Source: Batillaria attramentaria (Eukaryota; Mollusca; Gastropoda; Batillariidae). Taken from it: 64,000 nucleotides of DNA. Shown here one piece after another: positions 61,337 through 64,000 of the stretch. The stretch lies in the NCBI GenBank assembly GCA_018292915.2, contig JACVVK020000016.1:2592001-2656000 (forward strand), given 5' to 3'. The notes under the pieces were generated by a model that was not told where the DNA came from, searched no databases, and saw only the letters and a list, made by a program, of their open reading frames with translations. Position numbers and translations under genes: made by a program. The first letter of the stretch is position 1, and every line of letters starts with the position of its first letter.

Positions 61337-62677
61337 CCCGAGTTGCCAGTTTCCTGAGCCTAGAGCCTGCTTATCTGAGTTTTGATTTTGTTGTTGTTTT
61401 GTGTTTTGTTTTGTTTTTTATAAAGAGAAAGATCGAGGGAGAGAGGGACTCTGTGACTAGCTGCCTTTGTGTACATGTACCACTCACTATCCAGTACTGT
61501 GCTGGTATGCAGTAAACATCTTGCTAGGAAATGATCAGTTGGCGCGTGAGTGGTGCTTACCAGGTTGTGTTTATCGTTCAAATGAAAGCCACTCGGCGCT
61601 TATCCGTCATTGCGTTCCCAGACACTAATCTGTTGATAGTCTTCCTTTTTATCTGTTGCTTCCCCGGCTTAGTTTGCCCTGGAGAAATCCTCGTGTTTCG
61701 TCGTTTGCACTGAGAACCGCCCGTGTCCAGACTACAAAATATAGCCCATGAATACCACGAAGGCGCGATGTTCATGCGGTGAAGTTTGATACTTCACCGT
61801 GCAGACGCATTTTACGCCATCAACGTTCTGCATACGTTCTCCAAAGTGCTAGTGTACGTTCAATTACAGTCTATACGTATATCGTGCGTCGAGAAAGCCA
61901 CATAGCGGCGGCTATACTCCATTTACGTCGTACACTTTGGGCGTGTGTGGAAACAGTGCTGTGTGGATGTGTCTAGCGCATCTGTGTGTGTGTGTGTGTG
62001 TGTGTGTGAAGTTCTTGAAAGCAGCAGCGGCACTCCGACACTGAGCTCCAGACAGGAACTTCTGTTGCGGCAACTGAAAATTAGATGCGCTGCCTTTCTG
62101 ACTGTATACATTATGCCTATATAGACGATACATCAGACGGAGAAGCTTGTAAAACGTTTTACCCCTTCCCCCTAAAAACAAACAAACAAACAAACATAAA
62201 ACAAGAACAAAACAAAATAACAACAAACAAAAAAGGCCACTAGAAACCACCACCACGACACATAAACAACAACAACAACAAATAAACTGTGAAGTTCAGC
62301 GAGATCTTGCCACTCGTTATTTCCTATTAGAAAATTTTGTGGCACGCAACACCGAAGACCCAATTTCACCGTCTCAGTCATAGACTGTCAGTGGCGATCT
62401 CAGTTTGTGATATTCTTGGGTTCACCTGGATACCGTTCCGCCGGCTGAGGGCTGCCAACCGACATACTGACATACTCACGTAGATAGAGTCGAAGGTGGA
62501 ATCAAAGAAGACGATGGGCACACTCAGTGCAATCTCATCGGAGCTGACATCGTCGTTGGGAGGCAGAATCTTGTCATCGACGTCCGGTCCGAATGGATAC
62601 ATGAGCTGCTGGGGTACTCCCCCCACCACCACCATGACCGCAGCCACCGCCGCCGTCCACACTGAAAGGCACACCAT
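9273..62677 (-). CDS. NID1: Nidogen (entactin), complete 25-exon gene
   Basis: Basement-membrane glycoprotein that in animals bridges laminin with collagen IV and perlecan; secreted. Seen: 25 exons with GT-AG junctions whose phases agree, giving 3,801 coding nt and 1,266 residues, close to the ~1,250 of vertebrate nidogen-1. Domain order by residue: signal peptide 1-20; NIDO about 100-266; EGF about 275-316; G2F beta-barrel about 317-537; ten tandem EGF modules about 538-953; linker 954-990; LY/YWTD propeller about 985-1222; final EGF 1223-1266 and stop. Most introns after the NIDO domain are phase 1, typical of shuffled EGF exons. No thyroglobulin type-1 module was found, unlike vertebrates. 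The symbol marks orthology to the vertebrate NID1/NID2 pair. All exon junctions are read from sequence, without transcript support, so alternative or extra exons are possible. Confidence 0.95.
9627..9745 (-). CDS. NID1: Nidogen exon 24: last propeller blade
   Basis: Read in the phase required by exon 23: [19 protein letters not shown], then [17 protein letters not shown], matching the nidogen motif before the final EGF. A longer open frame over this exon is in the wrong phase. Donor GTGACT. Confidence 0.9.
9746..10577. other. Nidogen intron 23
   Basis: Intron with (TG)n at about 9943-9980 followed by a G-rich run to 10018. Nothing else recognised. Confidence 0.5.
10578..10701 (-). CDS. NID1: Nidogen exon 23: LY repeats
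   Basis: [19 protein letters not shown], then [19 protein letters not shown]. The acceptor TTTCAG is preceded 14 nt upstream by a ~67-nt (TG)n run in the transcript. Leaves in phase 2. Confidence 0.92.
10716..10782 (+). repeat. (AC)n microsatellite beside the exon 23 acceptor
   Basis: About 33 AC units on plus, so (UG)n in the nidogen transcript, ending 14 nt before the exon 23 acceptor. Confidence 0.95.
10783..11210. other. Rest of nidogen intron 22
   Basis: Unique-looking intron sequence; nothing recognised. Confidence 0.4.
11211..11368 (-). CDS. NID1: Nidogen exon 22: LY repeats
   Basis: [20 protein letters not shown], then [32 protein letters not shown]. The YWTDWNR..P.IE signature is typical of nidogen propellers. 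Enters in phase 2 and leaves in phase 1. Confidence 0.93.
11780..12848. mobile_element. pogo/Tigger-like non-autonomous DNA transposon
   Basis: Terminal inverted repeats CAGTAGAGCCTCACTTG (left) and, reverse-complemented, CAGTAGAGCCTTACTTG (right), each flanked by TA. No transposase frame. Two internal direct repeats (AACGACGTACAC..CATCCCGG..GTTGCCG, near 12028-12120 and 12198-12285) lie either side of (CT)n and (AC)n tracts. CAGT ends with TA duplication fit the pogo branch of Tc1/mariner. Confidence 0.7.
12849..12997. other. Nidogen intron 21 remainder
   Basis: Short unique intron sequence between the pogo-like element and exon 21. The 11369-11779 side of the same intron is also featureless. 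Confidence 0.4.
12998..13169 (-). CDS. NID1: Nidogen exon 21: LY repeat
   Basis: [20 protein letters not shown], then [15 protein letters not shown] and [14 protein letters not shown]. The YYTD variant replaces YWTD. The donor GG|GTGAGT gives phase 2, needed by the next exon. Confidence 0.9.
13170..13493. other. Nidogen intron 20
   Basis: Short intron with a poly-T run near 13407-13424. Nothing else recognised. Confidence 0.5.
13494..13616 (-). CDS. NID1: Nidogen exon 20: LY repeat
   Basis: [11 protein letters not shown], then [20 protein letters not shown]: an LDL-receptor class B (YWTD) propeller blade. Phase 1-1, donor GTATGA. Confidence 0.92.
13617..15264. other. Nidogen intron 19, proximal part
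   Basis: No coding match. The GC-richer stretch 14640-15000 differs from its AT-rich surroundings, with a TATA-like CATAAAG near 14810 and a run ending CCTGACACC. It could be a solo LTR, but I could not find paired ends or a target duplication. Confidence 0.25.
15842..16070 (+). mobile_element. 3' fragment of I-like LINE nested in the CR1-like LINE
   Basis: Encodes [17 protein letters not shown] and ends IKTTNLII then stop, closely matching the 3' end of the LINE at 42435-44341, with a tail AAAAAAAGAAGAAGC. Flanked by a 9-bp duplication TGCTGATCT at 15833-15841 and 16071-16079. A run of C replaces the CPRGTAPQT stretch. Confidence 0.85.
16421..17534 (-). mobile_element. Helentron-like tandem-repeat element, array 2
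   Basis: Reverse orientation: begins AACTAGAGAGGCAGAAGCCTC (CTAGTT end with a GAGGC/GCCTC hairpin) and ends TGTTACACAAGAGAGCC. Monomers of ~150 bp with repeated TGACCTTGACC; a (CA)n tract at 17427-17474. It splits a LINE frame, so the empty site can be read: CCTGTTT|ACCTTG, a T-rich target with no clear duplication beyond T residues. Confidence 0.75.
18412..19303 (-). mobile_element. Helentron-like tandem-repeat element, array 3
   Basis: Same monomer family in reverse orientation, ending ATACAAGTGAGCC at 19303. The CTAGTT end is missing, so it is truncated against the LINE at ~18405. Its outer end lies 25 nt from the exon 19 donor. Confidence 0.7.
19329..19439 (-). CDS. NID1: Nidogen exon 19: linker into the beta-propeller
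   Basis: Reads [19 protein letters not shown] and ends QQIIYIPG. It matches the position of the first propeller strand just before the LY repeats and shows no cysteines. Vertebrate nidogen has thyroglobulin modules hereabouts; none is visible. Phase 1-1. Confidence 0.85.
19440..19853. other. Nidogen intron 18
   Basis: Short intron with a (TG)n run at 19521-19589 interrupted by CATG. Nothing else recognised. Confidence 0.6.
19854..19979 (-). CDS. NID1: Nidogen exon 18: last EGF module of the tandem run
   Basis: [17 protein letters not shown], then [17 protein letters not shown] module, phase 1-1, donor GTAAGT. NAS is a possible N-glycosylation site. Confidence 0.9.
20300..20428 (-). CDS. NID1: Nidogen exon 17: EGF module
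   Basis: [15 protein letters not shown], then [14 protein letters not shown]: one EGF module, phase 1-1, donor GTGAGT. Confidence 0.9.
20429..20884. other. Nidogen intron 16, exon 17-proximal part
   Basis: Unique-looking intron sequence; nothing recognised. Confidence 0.4.
20885..22206 (-). mobile_element. Helentron-like tandem-repeat element, array 4
   Basis: Begins AACTAGAGAGGCAGAAGCCTC and ends TTACACAAGCGAGC: a near-complete reverse copy with about eight ~150-bp monomers, alternating types, each with TGACCTTGACC-type cores. Confidence 0.75.
22220..23520 (+). repeat. Unclassified dispersed repeat, copy 1, split by a SINE
   Basis: 22220-22735 and 23170-23520 together match the uninterrupted copy at 30640-31440 (shared GGGGAGATCATAGTGACA, TTTCAAGCACA, GCACATAAAAA-type blocks). 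Non-coding; family unknown. Confidence 0.55.
22736..23154 (-). mobile_element. tRNA-derived SINE with (TAA)n tail
   Basis: On minus from 23154: tRNA-like A box TGGTCTAGTGGTTAAG and B box GGTTCAAGTCCC, a central GGGTTCTCTCCGGGTACTCC core and a 3' end AAAGCGCC..ATTATTATT. It sits inside the dispersed repeat at 22220-23520. Confidence 0.7.
23535..23684 (-). CDS. NID1: Nidogen exon 16: end of one EGF module plus another
   Basis: Starts [17 protein letters not shown], finishing the module from exon 15, then a further module ending GFQGDGKVC. The acceptor is TTACCAG, directly preceded by a (TG)15 run in place of a normal polypyrimidine tract. Phase 1-1. Confidence 0.9.
23691..23720 (+). repeat. 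(AC)15 replacing the polypyrimidine tract of exon 16
   Basis: On the transcript this is (UG)15 ending 4 nt before the AG of exon 16. Confidence 0.95.
23721..24454. other. Nidogen intron 15
   Basis: Contains a ~33-bp tandem duplication (AGCTTCATAACCACGCAGCT, 23723-23790). Otherwise nothing recognised. Confidence 0.5.
24455..24667 (-). CDS. NID1: Nidogen exon 15: one and most of a second EGF module
   Basis: Holds [23 protein letters not shown] and then [23 protein letters not shown]. The second module is completed by the first residues of exon 16 (DGLQC), so an intron splits the module. Donor GTACCC is weak. A Tc1/mariner element sits 53 nt upstream of the acceptor. Confidence 0.9.
24721..25600 (-). 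mobile_element. Deleted Tc1/mariner transposon
   Basis: Inverted repeats of about 55 bp starting CTGATCAACAACAGAAACGC (left) and, reversed, CTGATCAACAAAAGAAACGC (right), flanked by TA at 24719-24720 and 25601-25602. On minus, residual transposase includes [17 protein letters not shown], the region around the last catalytic residues of Tc1 transposases. The catalytic core is largely deleted. Confidence 0.85.
25836..25955 (-). CDS. NID1: Nidogen exon 14: EGF module
   Basis: [15 protein letters not shown], then [14 protein letters not shown]: a compact EGF module with a short first loop, phase 1-1. It is separated from exon 13 by a 4.1-kb intron. Confidence 0.9.
   Translation of the reverse strand: MLTVVIAVQMQIVYMTSSALSTDAAVWLVSLVMELRVHQ
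25956..30089. other. Nidogen intron 13 (4.1 kb)
   Basis: No gene. Contains an identical 158-bp tandem duplication (26384-26699), a ~105-bp diverged duplication (29235-29420), a ~90-bp duplication (29611-29775), poly-C runs at 28736-28766 and otherwise AT-rich sequence. Confidence 0.5.
26384..26699. repeat. 158-bp perfect tandem duplication
   Basis: Copy 1 at 26384-26541 and copy 2 at 26542-26699, starting CACCCCAGAAAGAACATGGC; no difference seen on reading. Confidence 0.85.
30090..30221 (-). CDS. NID1: Nidogen exon 13: EGF module
   Basis: [15 protein letters not shown], then [15 protein letters not shown]: one EGF module, phase 1-1, acceptor TCACAG, donor GTGAGT. Confidence 0.9.
30222..32367. 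other. Nidogen intron 12
   Basis: Holds the intact copy of the dispersed repeat (30640-31440) and a long GTATGTATG-type low-complexity tract at 32030-32290. No gene. Confidence 0.5.
30640..31440 (+). repeat. Unclassified dispersed repeat, copy 2
   Basis: Uninterrupted copy of the family at 22220-23520; about 0.8 kb, non-coding, no clear termini. Confidence 0.5.
32368..32499 (-). CDS. NID1: Nidogen exon 12: EGF module
   Basis: [16 protein letters not shown], then [14 protein letters not shown]: one EGF module, phase 1-1, acceptor TTTCAG, donor GTAAGT. Confidence 0.9.
32500..35318. other. Nidogen intron 11
   Basis: A ~205-bp diverged tandem duplication at about 32862-33200 (shared AGCAAGACTGATGCT). 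A+C-rich unique sequence at 33600-34000. A possible pogo-like end (GACTTATC repeats) near 34540-34610. A SINE head at 34791. No gene. Confidence 0.4.
34791..34927 (+). mobile_element. tRNA-derived SINE head plus microsatellite
   Basis: GGTGGTCGATGGTCTAGTG (A box) and CACGTTCAAGTCCC (B box), related to the SINE at 22736-23154, ending in (ATT)n and (TG)n. The body is missing, so the copy is truncated. Confidence 0.5.
35319..35441 (-). CDS. NID1: Nidogen exon 11: calcium-binding EGF module
   Basis: Starts [18 protein letters not shown], the DxDEC opening of calcium-binding EGF modules, and ends GYRGDGHTC. The RGD in the GYRGDG turn recurs in several modules here and is a structural motif. Phase 1-1. 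Confidence 0.92.
35442..35959. other. Nidogen intron 10
   Basis: Unique intron sequence; nothing recognised. Confidence 0.4.
35960..36082 (-). CDS. NID1: Nidogen exon 10: EGF module 1 after G2F
   Basis: One complete EGF module ([16 protein letters not shown], then [16 protein letters not shown]) on a 123-nt symmetrical phase 1-1 exon with consensus splice sites. Confidence 0.92.
36083..37124. repeat. Nidogen intron 9 low-complexity and direct repeats
   Basis: (GA)n/(GC) tract at 36193-36250, (AC)n at 36360-36385, and a block GTAAAGCTGAGAGCGCTCCC at 36388-36460 repeated at 36954-37013. A run of about 40 G lies at 36495-36534. No gene. Confidence 0.6.
37125..37790 (-). pseudogene. 3' fragment of a Jockey/CR1-type LINE
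   Basis: On minus: [35 protein letters not shown], then [28 protein letters not shown], and further down [11 protein letters not shown] and PFLFKRKLL, the usual RT C-terminal order. Frameshifts and stops: dead and 5' truncated. Confidence 0.75.
37901..38116 (-). CDS. NID1: Nidogen exon 9: G2F beta-barrel, part 3
   Basis: Closes the G2F domain: [18 protein letters not shown], then [21 protein letters not shown]. Acceptor GTGCAG, donor GTGCGT. The donor is followed within ~10 nt by a CT-rich and (CA)n tract in the transcript. Phase 1-1. Confidence 0.92.
38180..38850. mobile_element. Possible MITE in nidogen intron 8
   Basis: Ends TACCGTAATAACCTTAACTT and, reversed, TACCATAAACAACTTAACTT form ~25-bp imperfect inverted repeats. 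No coding capacity. Family and duplication uncertain. Confidence 0.35.
38957..39166 (-). CDS. NID1: Nidogen exon 8: G2F beta-barrel, part 2
   Basis: [16 protein letters not shown], then [18 protein letters not shown] and TRIDGDLP, conserved G2F strands. NRT is a possible N-glycosylation site. Acceptor GTGCAG, donor GTAAGT, phase 1-1. Confidence 0.93.
39388..39624 (-). CDS. NID1: Nidogen exon 7: G2F beta-barrel, part 1
   Basis: Contains [32 protein letters not shown] and [13 protein letters not shown], hallmark motifs of the nidogen G2 (G2F) domain, the collagen IV/perlecan-binding barrel. Acceptor TTACAG, donor GTCCTT (weak), phase 1-1. The upstream intron of ~6 kb holds two LINEs. Confidence 0.93.
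39825..40075. repeat. Foldback repeat, copy 1
   Basis: Inverted arms TTTCACAATGAGATG..TAAAATACACCAC and GTGGTGTGTTTTAT..CTGGGAAATTA; related to 45813-46020, with similarity continuing past the right arm (CCGTA.CTGAAT, TGAAAAC). Confidence 0.6.
40156..40342 (+). repeat. Inverted repeat flanking the CR1-like LINE, left arm
   Basis: About 190 bp, roughly 85% identical by eye to the reverse complement of 42052-42236 (shared CACAGTCAACTCTGTCACAG and AACTGCCCCCACTTCCTGT). Confidence 0.8.
40343..40689. other. Between inverted repeat and LINE
   Basis: No recognised coding motif; may be the 5' part of the LINE or of the flanking repeat. Confidence 0.3.
40690..42032 (+). mobile_element. CR1-like LINE, 5' truncated
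   Basis: Open frame 40733-41800. RT motifs: [30 protein letters not shown] (catalytic box), [33 protein letters not shown], then [18 protein letters not shown]. The N-terminal endonuclease is missing and only the later RT motifs remain. A ~20-G run at about 41391-41410 lies in frame. The 3' end is AATAAAG followed by (ATTCTGT)3 at 42011-42031, the tail type of CR1 elements. Confidence 0.85.
42052..42236 (-). repeat. Inverted repeat flanking the CR1-like LINE, right arm
   Basis: Reverse complement of 40156-40342; begins ~20 bp after the ATTCTGT tail. Confidence 0.8.
42435..44341 (+). mobile_element. I-clade-like LINE with RNase H, 5' truncated
   Basis: Open for 621 residues. [22 protein letters not shown], then HADDFAMW (His replaces the usual Tyr of YADD), [28 protein letters not shown]. 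RNase H about residues 360-490: [58 protein letters not shown], giving the D-E-D-(H)-D set. A C-terminal zinc knuckle [17 protein letters not shown] follows. RT plus RNase H plus knuckle fits the I/Ingi-type group. N-terminal endonuclease absent; 3' tail AAAGAAGAAAGAAGAAG. A second fragment is at 15842-16070. Confidence 0.88.
44342..44852 (+). mobile_element. Helentron-like tandem-repeat element, array 5 (partial)
   Basis: Starts mid-monomer immediately after the LINE tail and ends TCTCACAAGTGAGCCAAGG with GGAGGCTCCTAG. About three monomers, with TGACCTTGACTCAAGGTCAA-type cores. The GGCTCACTTG end is missing. Confidence 0.7.
44853..45595. other. Nidogen intron 6, distal part
   Basis: Unique-looking sequence; nothing recognised. 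Confidence 0.4.
45596..45745 (-). CDS. NID1: Nidogen exon 6: EGF module before G2F
   Basis: Six cysteines in EGF spacing: [19 protein letters not shown], then [15 protein letters not shown]. Phase 1 on both sides. This is the single EGF module between NIDO and G2F in the nidogen family. Confidence 0.92.
45813..46020. repeat. Foldback repeat, copy 2
   Basis: Inverted arms TTTTCACAATGAGGTGC..TAAAATACACCAC and GGTGTGTTATATTTTA..CACATTGTGAAAA at 45813-45938, then sequence shared with copy 1. Confidence 0.65.
46229..46326 (-). CDS. NID1: Nidogen exon 5: end of NIDO domain
   Basis: Completes an Asn codon, then reads [14 protein letters not shown], the conserved NSN..PG.W motif closing NIDO. Acceptor CCACAG. 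The donor GTCAGC is non-optimal, phase 1. Confidence 0.88.
46737..47479 (-). mobile_element. PIF/Harbinger-like element with transposase N-terminal remnant
   Basis: About 95-bp inverted repeats (GCGCCGTCCTACACATGGC left; reversed right end GGGCCGTTCTACACGTGGC), flanked by TAA at 46734-46736 and 47480-47482, the typical Harbinger 3-bp duplication. On minus near 47150-46990 the frame [19 protein letters not shown] followed by [19 protein letters not shown] resembles the N-terminus of Harbinger transposases. The catalytic part is absent. Confidence 0.8.
47483..48754. repeat. Nidogen intron 4, part: short dispersed repeats
   Basis: 47617-47645 shares CCCATCCCATAAA with the repeat at 49320. 47780-48245 contains two diverged units (GTTCATGTCTTGTGATTTC, CTGAATTAATTTTT) and (GA)n, related to 5810-6002. 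Poly-C at 47738-47754. No gene. Confidence 0.45.
48755..49155. mobile_element. hAT-like MITE
   Basis: Ends CAGGGTTCATACAGG and, reversed, CAGGGTTCGTACAGG, with many AAAGACTTTCAAAGACTT-type subrepeats. It lies between two (AC)n tracts, so an 8-bp duplication cannot be verified. CAGGGTTC ends are typical of hAT elements. Confidence 0.65.
49320..49400 (+). repeat. TTTCTCTATAG repeat
   Basis: GCGCAGCGAAATCTGCCCC, then CCCATAAAG and GAAACAACTT. The same order is found at 1-40 and, reversed, at 63937-64000. Confidence 0.5.
49660..49880 (-). CDS. NID1: Nidogen exon 4: NIDO domain
   Basis: Contains [20 protein letters not shown] and GGIGWTTS, followed by QAGFDRGDG, all conserved in NIDO domains. 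The RGD triplet here sits in the conserved NIDO GF..GDG motif, so it is not evidence of an integrin site. Acceptor CTGCAG, donor GTAAGA, phase 2. Confidence 0.93.
50092..50233 (-). CDS. NID1: Nidogen exon 3: NIDO domain
   Basis: Begins by completing the Arg codon of exon 2 and continues [11 protein letters not shown], then [18 protein letters not shown], the NIDO core containing the TW..VGYY signature. Acceptor TTGCAG, donor GTTAGT, phase 0 at the end. An apparent open frame through the upstream intron is not coding. Confidence 0.92.
50234..50743. other. Nidogen intron 2
   Basis: Contains G runs at 50467-50503 and a C run at 50598-50610. Nothing else recognised. Confidence 0.5.
50744..50883 (-). 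CDS. NID1: Nidogen exon 2: start of NIDO region
   Basis: Starts [11 protein letters not shown] and contains [16 protein letters not shown], the typical opening strands of the NIDO domain. Acceptor TTTCAG, donor GTAACC, ending in phase 2. It lies 11.6 kb downstream of exon 1. Confidence 0.92.
50884..52274. other. Nidogen intron 1, exon 2-proximal part
   Basis: Unique-looking sequence with a short GCCTGATAGGC / GCCTAATGGGC near-repeat at 51140-51195. No gene recognised. Confidence 0.4.
52794..53503 (+). mobile_element. Probable insertion within the THAP frame
   Basis: About 0.7 kb separates two halves of the THAP frame. It is CG-rich at both ends (GCGTTGCTTACGC..GCGCTCGCGG; right side GCGGACGTTTTCGC) and holds a small frame at 52893-53015 ([20 protein letters not shown]), similar in style to Harbinger N-termini. 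Exact ends and duplication unresolved. Confidence 0.4.
53544..55816. mobile_element. hAT-type transposon (non-autonomous) with AACCGG ends
   Basis: Ends TAGAGCTG and CAGCTCTA, flanked by a perfect 8-bp duplication GTTTGTGG at 53536-53543 and 55817-55824, diagnostic of the hAT superfamily. Both ends carry repeated AACCGGTT motifs. The interior is AT-rich, then a polypyrimidine minisatellite (54430-55530). No transposase. Confidence 0.9.
54430..55530 (+). repeat. TTC/CTC polypyrimidine minisatellite
   Basis: About twenty units of ~40-65 bp, each starting ACAAGTTCTTCTTCTTCT and continuing with CTCCTCCTCC and TTCTTCTCCTT. Strand-asymmetric pure pyrimidine between ACAAG junctions. Long open frames here are by-products of the repeat. 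Confidence 0.95.
56598..57210 (+). mobile_element. Helentron-like tandem-repeat element, array 6 (left half)
   Basis: Begins GGCTCACTTGTGTAAC and runs through alternating monomers, interrupted at 57210 by a 498-bp insertion; continues at 57709. Confidence 0.75.
57211..57708 (-). mobile_element. 498-bp solo insertion related to the THAP-element end
   Basis: Almost identical to 56028-56475, but flanked by a perfect 13-bp duplication CTTTGCATGATTA (57198-57210 and 57709-57721) inside the tandem array. On minus it starts with a G run and ends TTACCGTTTCCGTTTCTA (57213-57230 region), the same tail as the Penelope insertion at 5147-5167. Confidence 0.8.
57709..58839 (+). mobile_element. Helentron-like tandem-repeat element, array 6 (right half)
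   Basis: Resumes the array after the 498-bp insertion and ends CACAAGTGAGCCAAGGAGG, TTTGCTCCTCTAGTTT at ~58836. Together with 56598-57210 it forms one element of about 1.7 kb. Confidence 0.75.
58840..59487. other. Nidogen intron 1, between arrays
   Basis: Poly-T and (TA)n around 58843-58912, otherwise unique-looking. No gene. Confidence 0.4.
59488..60166 (-). mobile_element. Helentron-like tandem-repeat element, array 7
   Basis: Reverse orientation, monomers as elsewhere, ending GTTACACAAGTGATC with a degenerate terminal repeat. A long (AC)n/(GC) tract lies at 60011-60110. Confidence 0.65.
60441..60606 (-). mobile_element. tRNA-derived SINE, copy 2
   Basis: Same family as 6085-6258: B box GAGTTCGAATCCCGGCT, A box GGTAGCCCAATGGTAGAGCG, body GGACGTTAAGCCCAG and tail AACACCCACCCA. 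Confidence 0.7.
60607..62479. other. Nidogen intron 1, exon 1-proximal part
   Basis: (AC)n at 61299-61335, (TG)n at 61982-62008 and A+C-rich stretches at 62175-62285. Several open frames up to 123 codons show no recognised domain. No gene. Confidence 0.4.
62480..62677 (-). CDS. NID1: Nidogen exon 1: signal peptide and N-terminus
   Basis: Codes for residues 1-66. The first 20 residues ([20 protein letters not shown]) form a hydrophobic secretion signal. The conserved nidogen N-terminal stretch with the MYPFG motif follows. The donor is a consensus GTGAGT (ACTCAC on plus at 62474-62479), phase 0. The ATG was chosen because it opens the signal peptide. Confidence 0.9.
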
Positions 62678-62960
62678 CGTCCACTAAACCAACACAAACT
62701 AAAATCTCAAAAGGCTTTTGGCGCAACAACAACAAAAAATCCTCAGCTACACAACATTTGCCGTACACTGCACAAAAGCAGCTACAACACGTGAAAAGAT
62801 GGGGAAGACTCGATCGTCTCAGGCTTACAAACGGCGCCTGTATTTGTGCACATCTCTGCACCTCAGCATCACCGTGCCGAGTAGAATTCTCACTGTGATT
62901 GGCTGGCTTTGCTGTGACGTCATCAGCAGAAGGTGCCTCGCACACTTTAGTGGTAGAGAC
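62678..62960 (-). promoter_or_regulatory. Probable nidogen promoter and 5' UTR
   Basis: Upstream of the start codon on the minus strand lie a palindromic CRE-type site TGACGTCA at 62915-62922 and a CCAAT box (ATTGG on plus, 62898-62902), 220-250 bases before the ATG. No convincing TATA box was seen. Assignment is by position and motif only. Confidence 0.4.
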
Positions 62961-64000
62961 AGGTGCCACATGGCTACCGCAGACAGATCTTTTGTGAGTC
63001 TCTGTGTATAGTCTCTGGTGTGATCTAAGTTGCTGTGAAGGCTTTCTATTCCTTCACGTACACTTCCAAGTCCTGTGAAAAAAAAGATAATGATAATGTA
63101 AGCGGGCAGCCTTCAAGTTGGCGAAATCAGTTTGCGACATCCGCCGAACGCGCATGACTGAATCGACTGAGACGCCGCCCGGGAGAACTCGAAAACCAGA
63201 CCATGCTAGTCGTAGTCAGTACATTTATCATGTATATTGACTAGTACGCACTGTTCTACTGTTCAAAATTAAAATCGATCACTGAGACGAAACGATGTCC
63301 TTCTGTCACTCAGATCTCAGTCTTCATCTATATGTCGGCTGGGTGGCCATGCCGCCTTTCAAGTACCGTGGCAGCCGGTGCCATGATACCTTCAACTGAG
63401 TTCCTGACTTCGAGTCAGTACTGACTCGAGTCAGTTCAACTTCAAGTCAGTTACTTAATACAGCTTAACTAAGTCACTGAGTCCGGCTGCAGTGACTATT
63501 GTCCACAGTTTTAACTTAGTACCATTAATCTTTATTTCTGACTGTCTTTATCTCAATTTTTTTAATTTGTAAACAATCGAGTTAATTGCTATCCTCAAGG
63601 CCATGGCTGAGGCACTGATTCTGAGACAATTTTTCTGACTTCAGTCAAGCTATTTGACTACTTGTGTAAGATCATACGAGATTTCTTTTTTTTTTTAAAT
63701 GTGAGAAGAACAATCGCTCGTTCCACATTGCCAGTGTAATGATGATTTCGCTAAAACTTACTTGTAATATTTCAGTTATTTCAGCGACGCTCTGGGACAC
63801 GGACTTTCAAGATTGCAGCTCCTTCCCTCTCAGTGAAACAACTTACCAGCTCAACTGTCATGTTCCTCACGACCAGGACTTCAAGCGGGACCTCAGGACA
63901 CGCCTTTTCTCTCAGTTATTTTTTTTAAGTTGTTTCTCTATAGAGAAATAACTTTATGGGATGGGGCAGACTTCGTTGCGCGCAGCAAGTTTAAGTGATA
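62961..64000. other. 5' flank of nidogen, no gene recognised
   Basis: No supported exon. It contains short palindromes near 63411-63433 and a dispersed-repeat end at 63937-63975. A stretch at 63781-63930 on plus reads DQDFKRDLRTRLF, resembling a LINE C-terminus but too short to assign. Confidence 0.4.

Overview
This is eukaryotic nuclear DNA, most likely from a mollusc and probably a gastropod. The evidence is one metazoan extracellular-matrix gene with small exons and GT-AG introns, set in introns rich in animal transposons, together with tRNA-derived SINEs, CR1-like and I-like LINEs and Helitron-like tandem-repeat elements of the kind described in molluscs. The species call is inference.

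The backbone is a single gene on the minus strand, nidogen (entactin), running from the start codon at 62677 down to the stop at 9273. I could join 25 coding exons with consistent splice phases into one open frame of 3,801 nt (1,266 residues). The order is signal peptide, NIDO domain, one EGF, the G2F beta-barrel, ten tandem EGF modules, an LY/YWTD beta-propeller and a C-terminal EGF. Nidogen links laminin and collagen IV/perlecan in basement membranes. No thyroglobulin type-1 module was seen. A probable promoter lies at about 62.7-62.95 kb.

The rest of the window is flanking DNA and introns full of mobile elements. From 1.2 to 5.2 kb, downstream of the gene, two Penelope-like retroelements form an almost perfect 1.9-kb-arm palindrome, flanked as one unit by a 13-bp target duplication. 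Seven or eight elements made of ~150-bp tandem monomers (6.4-7.9, 16.4-17.5, 18.4-19.3, 20.9-22.2, 44.3-44.9, 56.6-58.8 and 59.5-60.2 kb) have short subterminal inverted repeats and a hairpin followed by CTAGT. They look like non-autonomous Helentron/Helitron elements. Their monomers repeatedly carry TCAAGGTCA, the binding site of the ERR and FTZ-F1/NR5A nuclear receptors. Intron 1 (50.9-62.5 kb) holds a THAP-domain DNA transposon cut by a 2.3-kb hAT element that carries a 1.1-kb polypyrimidine minisatellite. Other introns contain Tc1/mariner, pogo-like, PIF/Harbinger and hAT MITEs, a nested LINE pile-up (15.3-18.4 kb), a CR1-like LINE between inverted repeats (40.1-42.2 kb) and an I-like LINE with RNase H (42.4-44.3 kb).

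Most apparent novelty is in the repeats: the palindromic Penelope pair, a terminal tail shared by two different insertions, the nuclear-receptor-site arrays, and UG-repeat tracts lying directly at two nidogen 3' splice sites.
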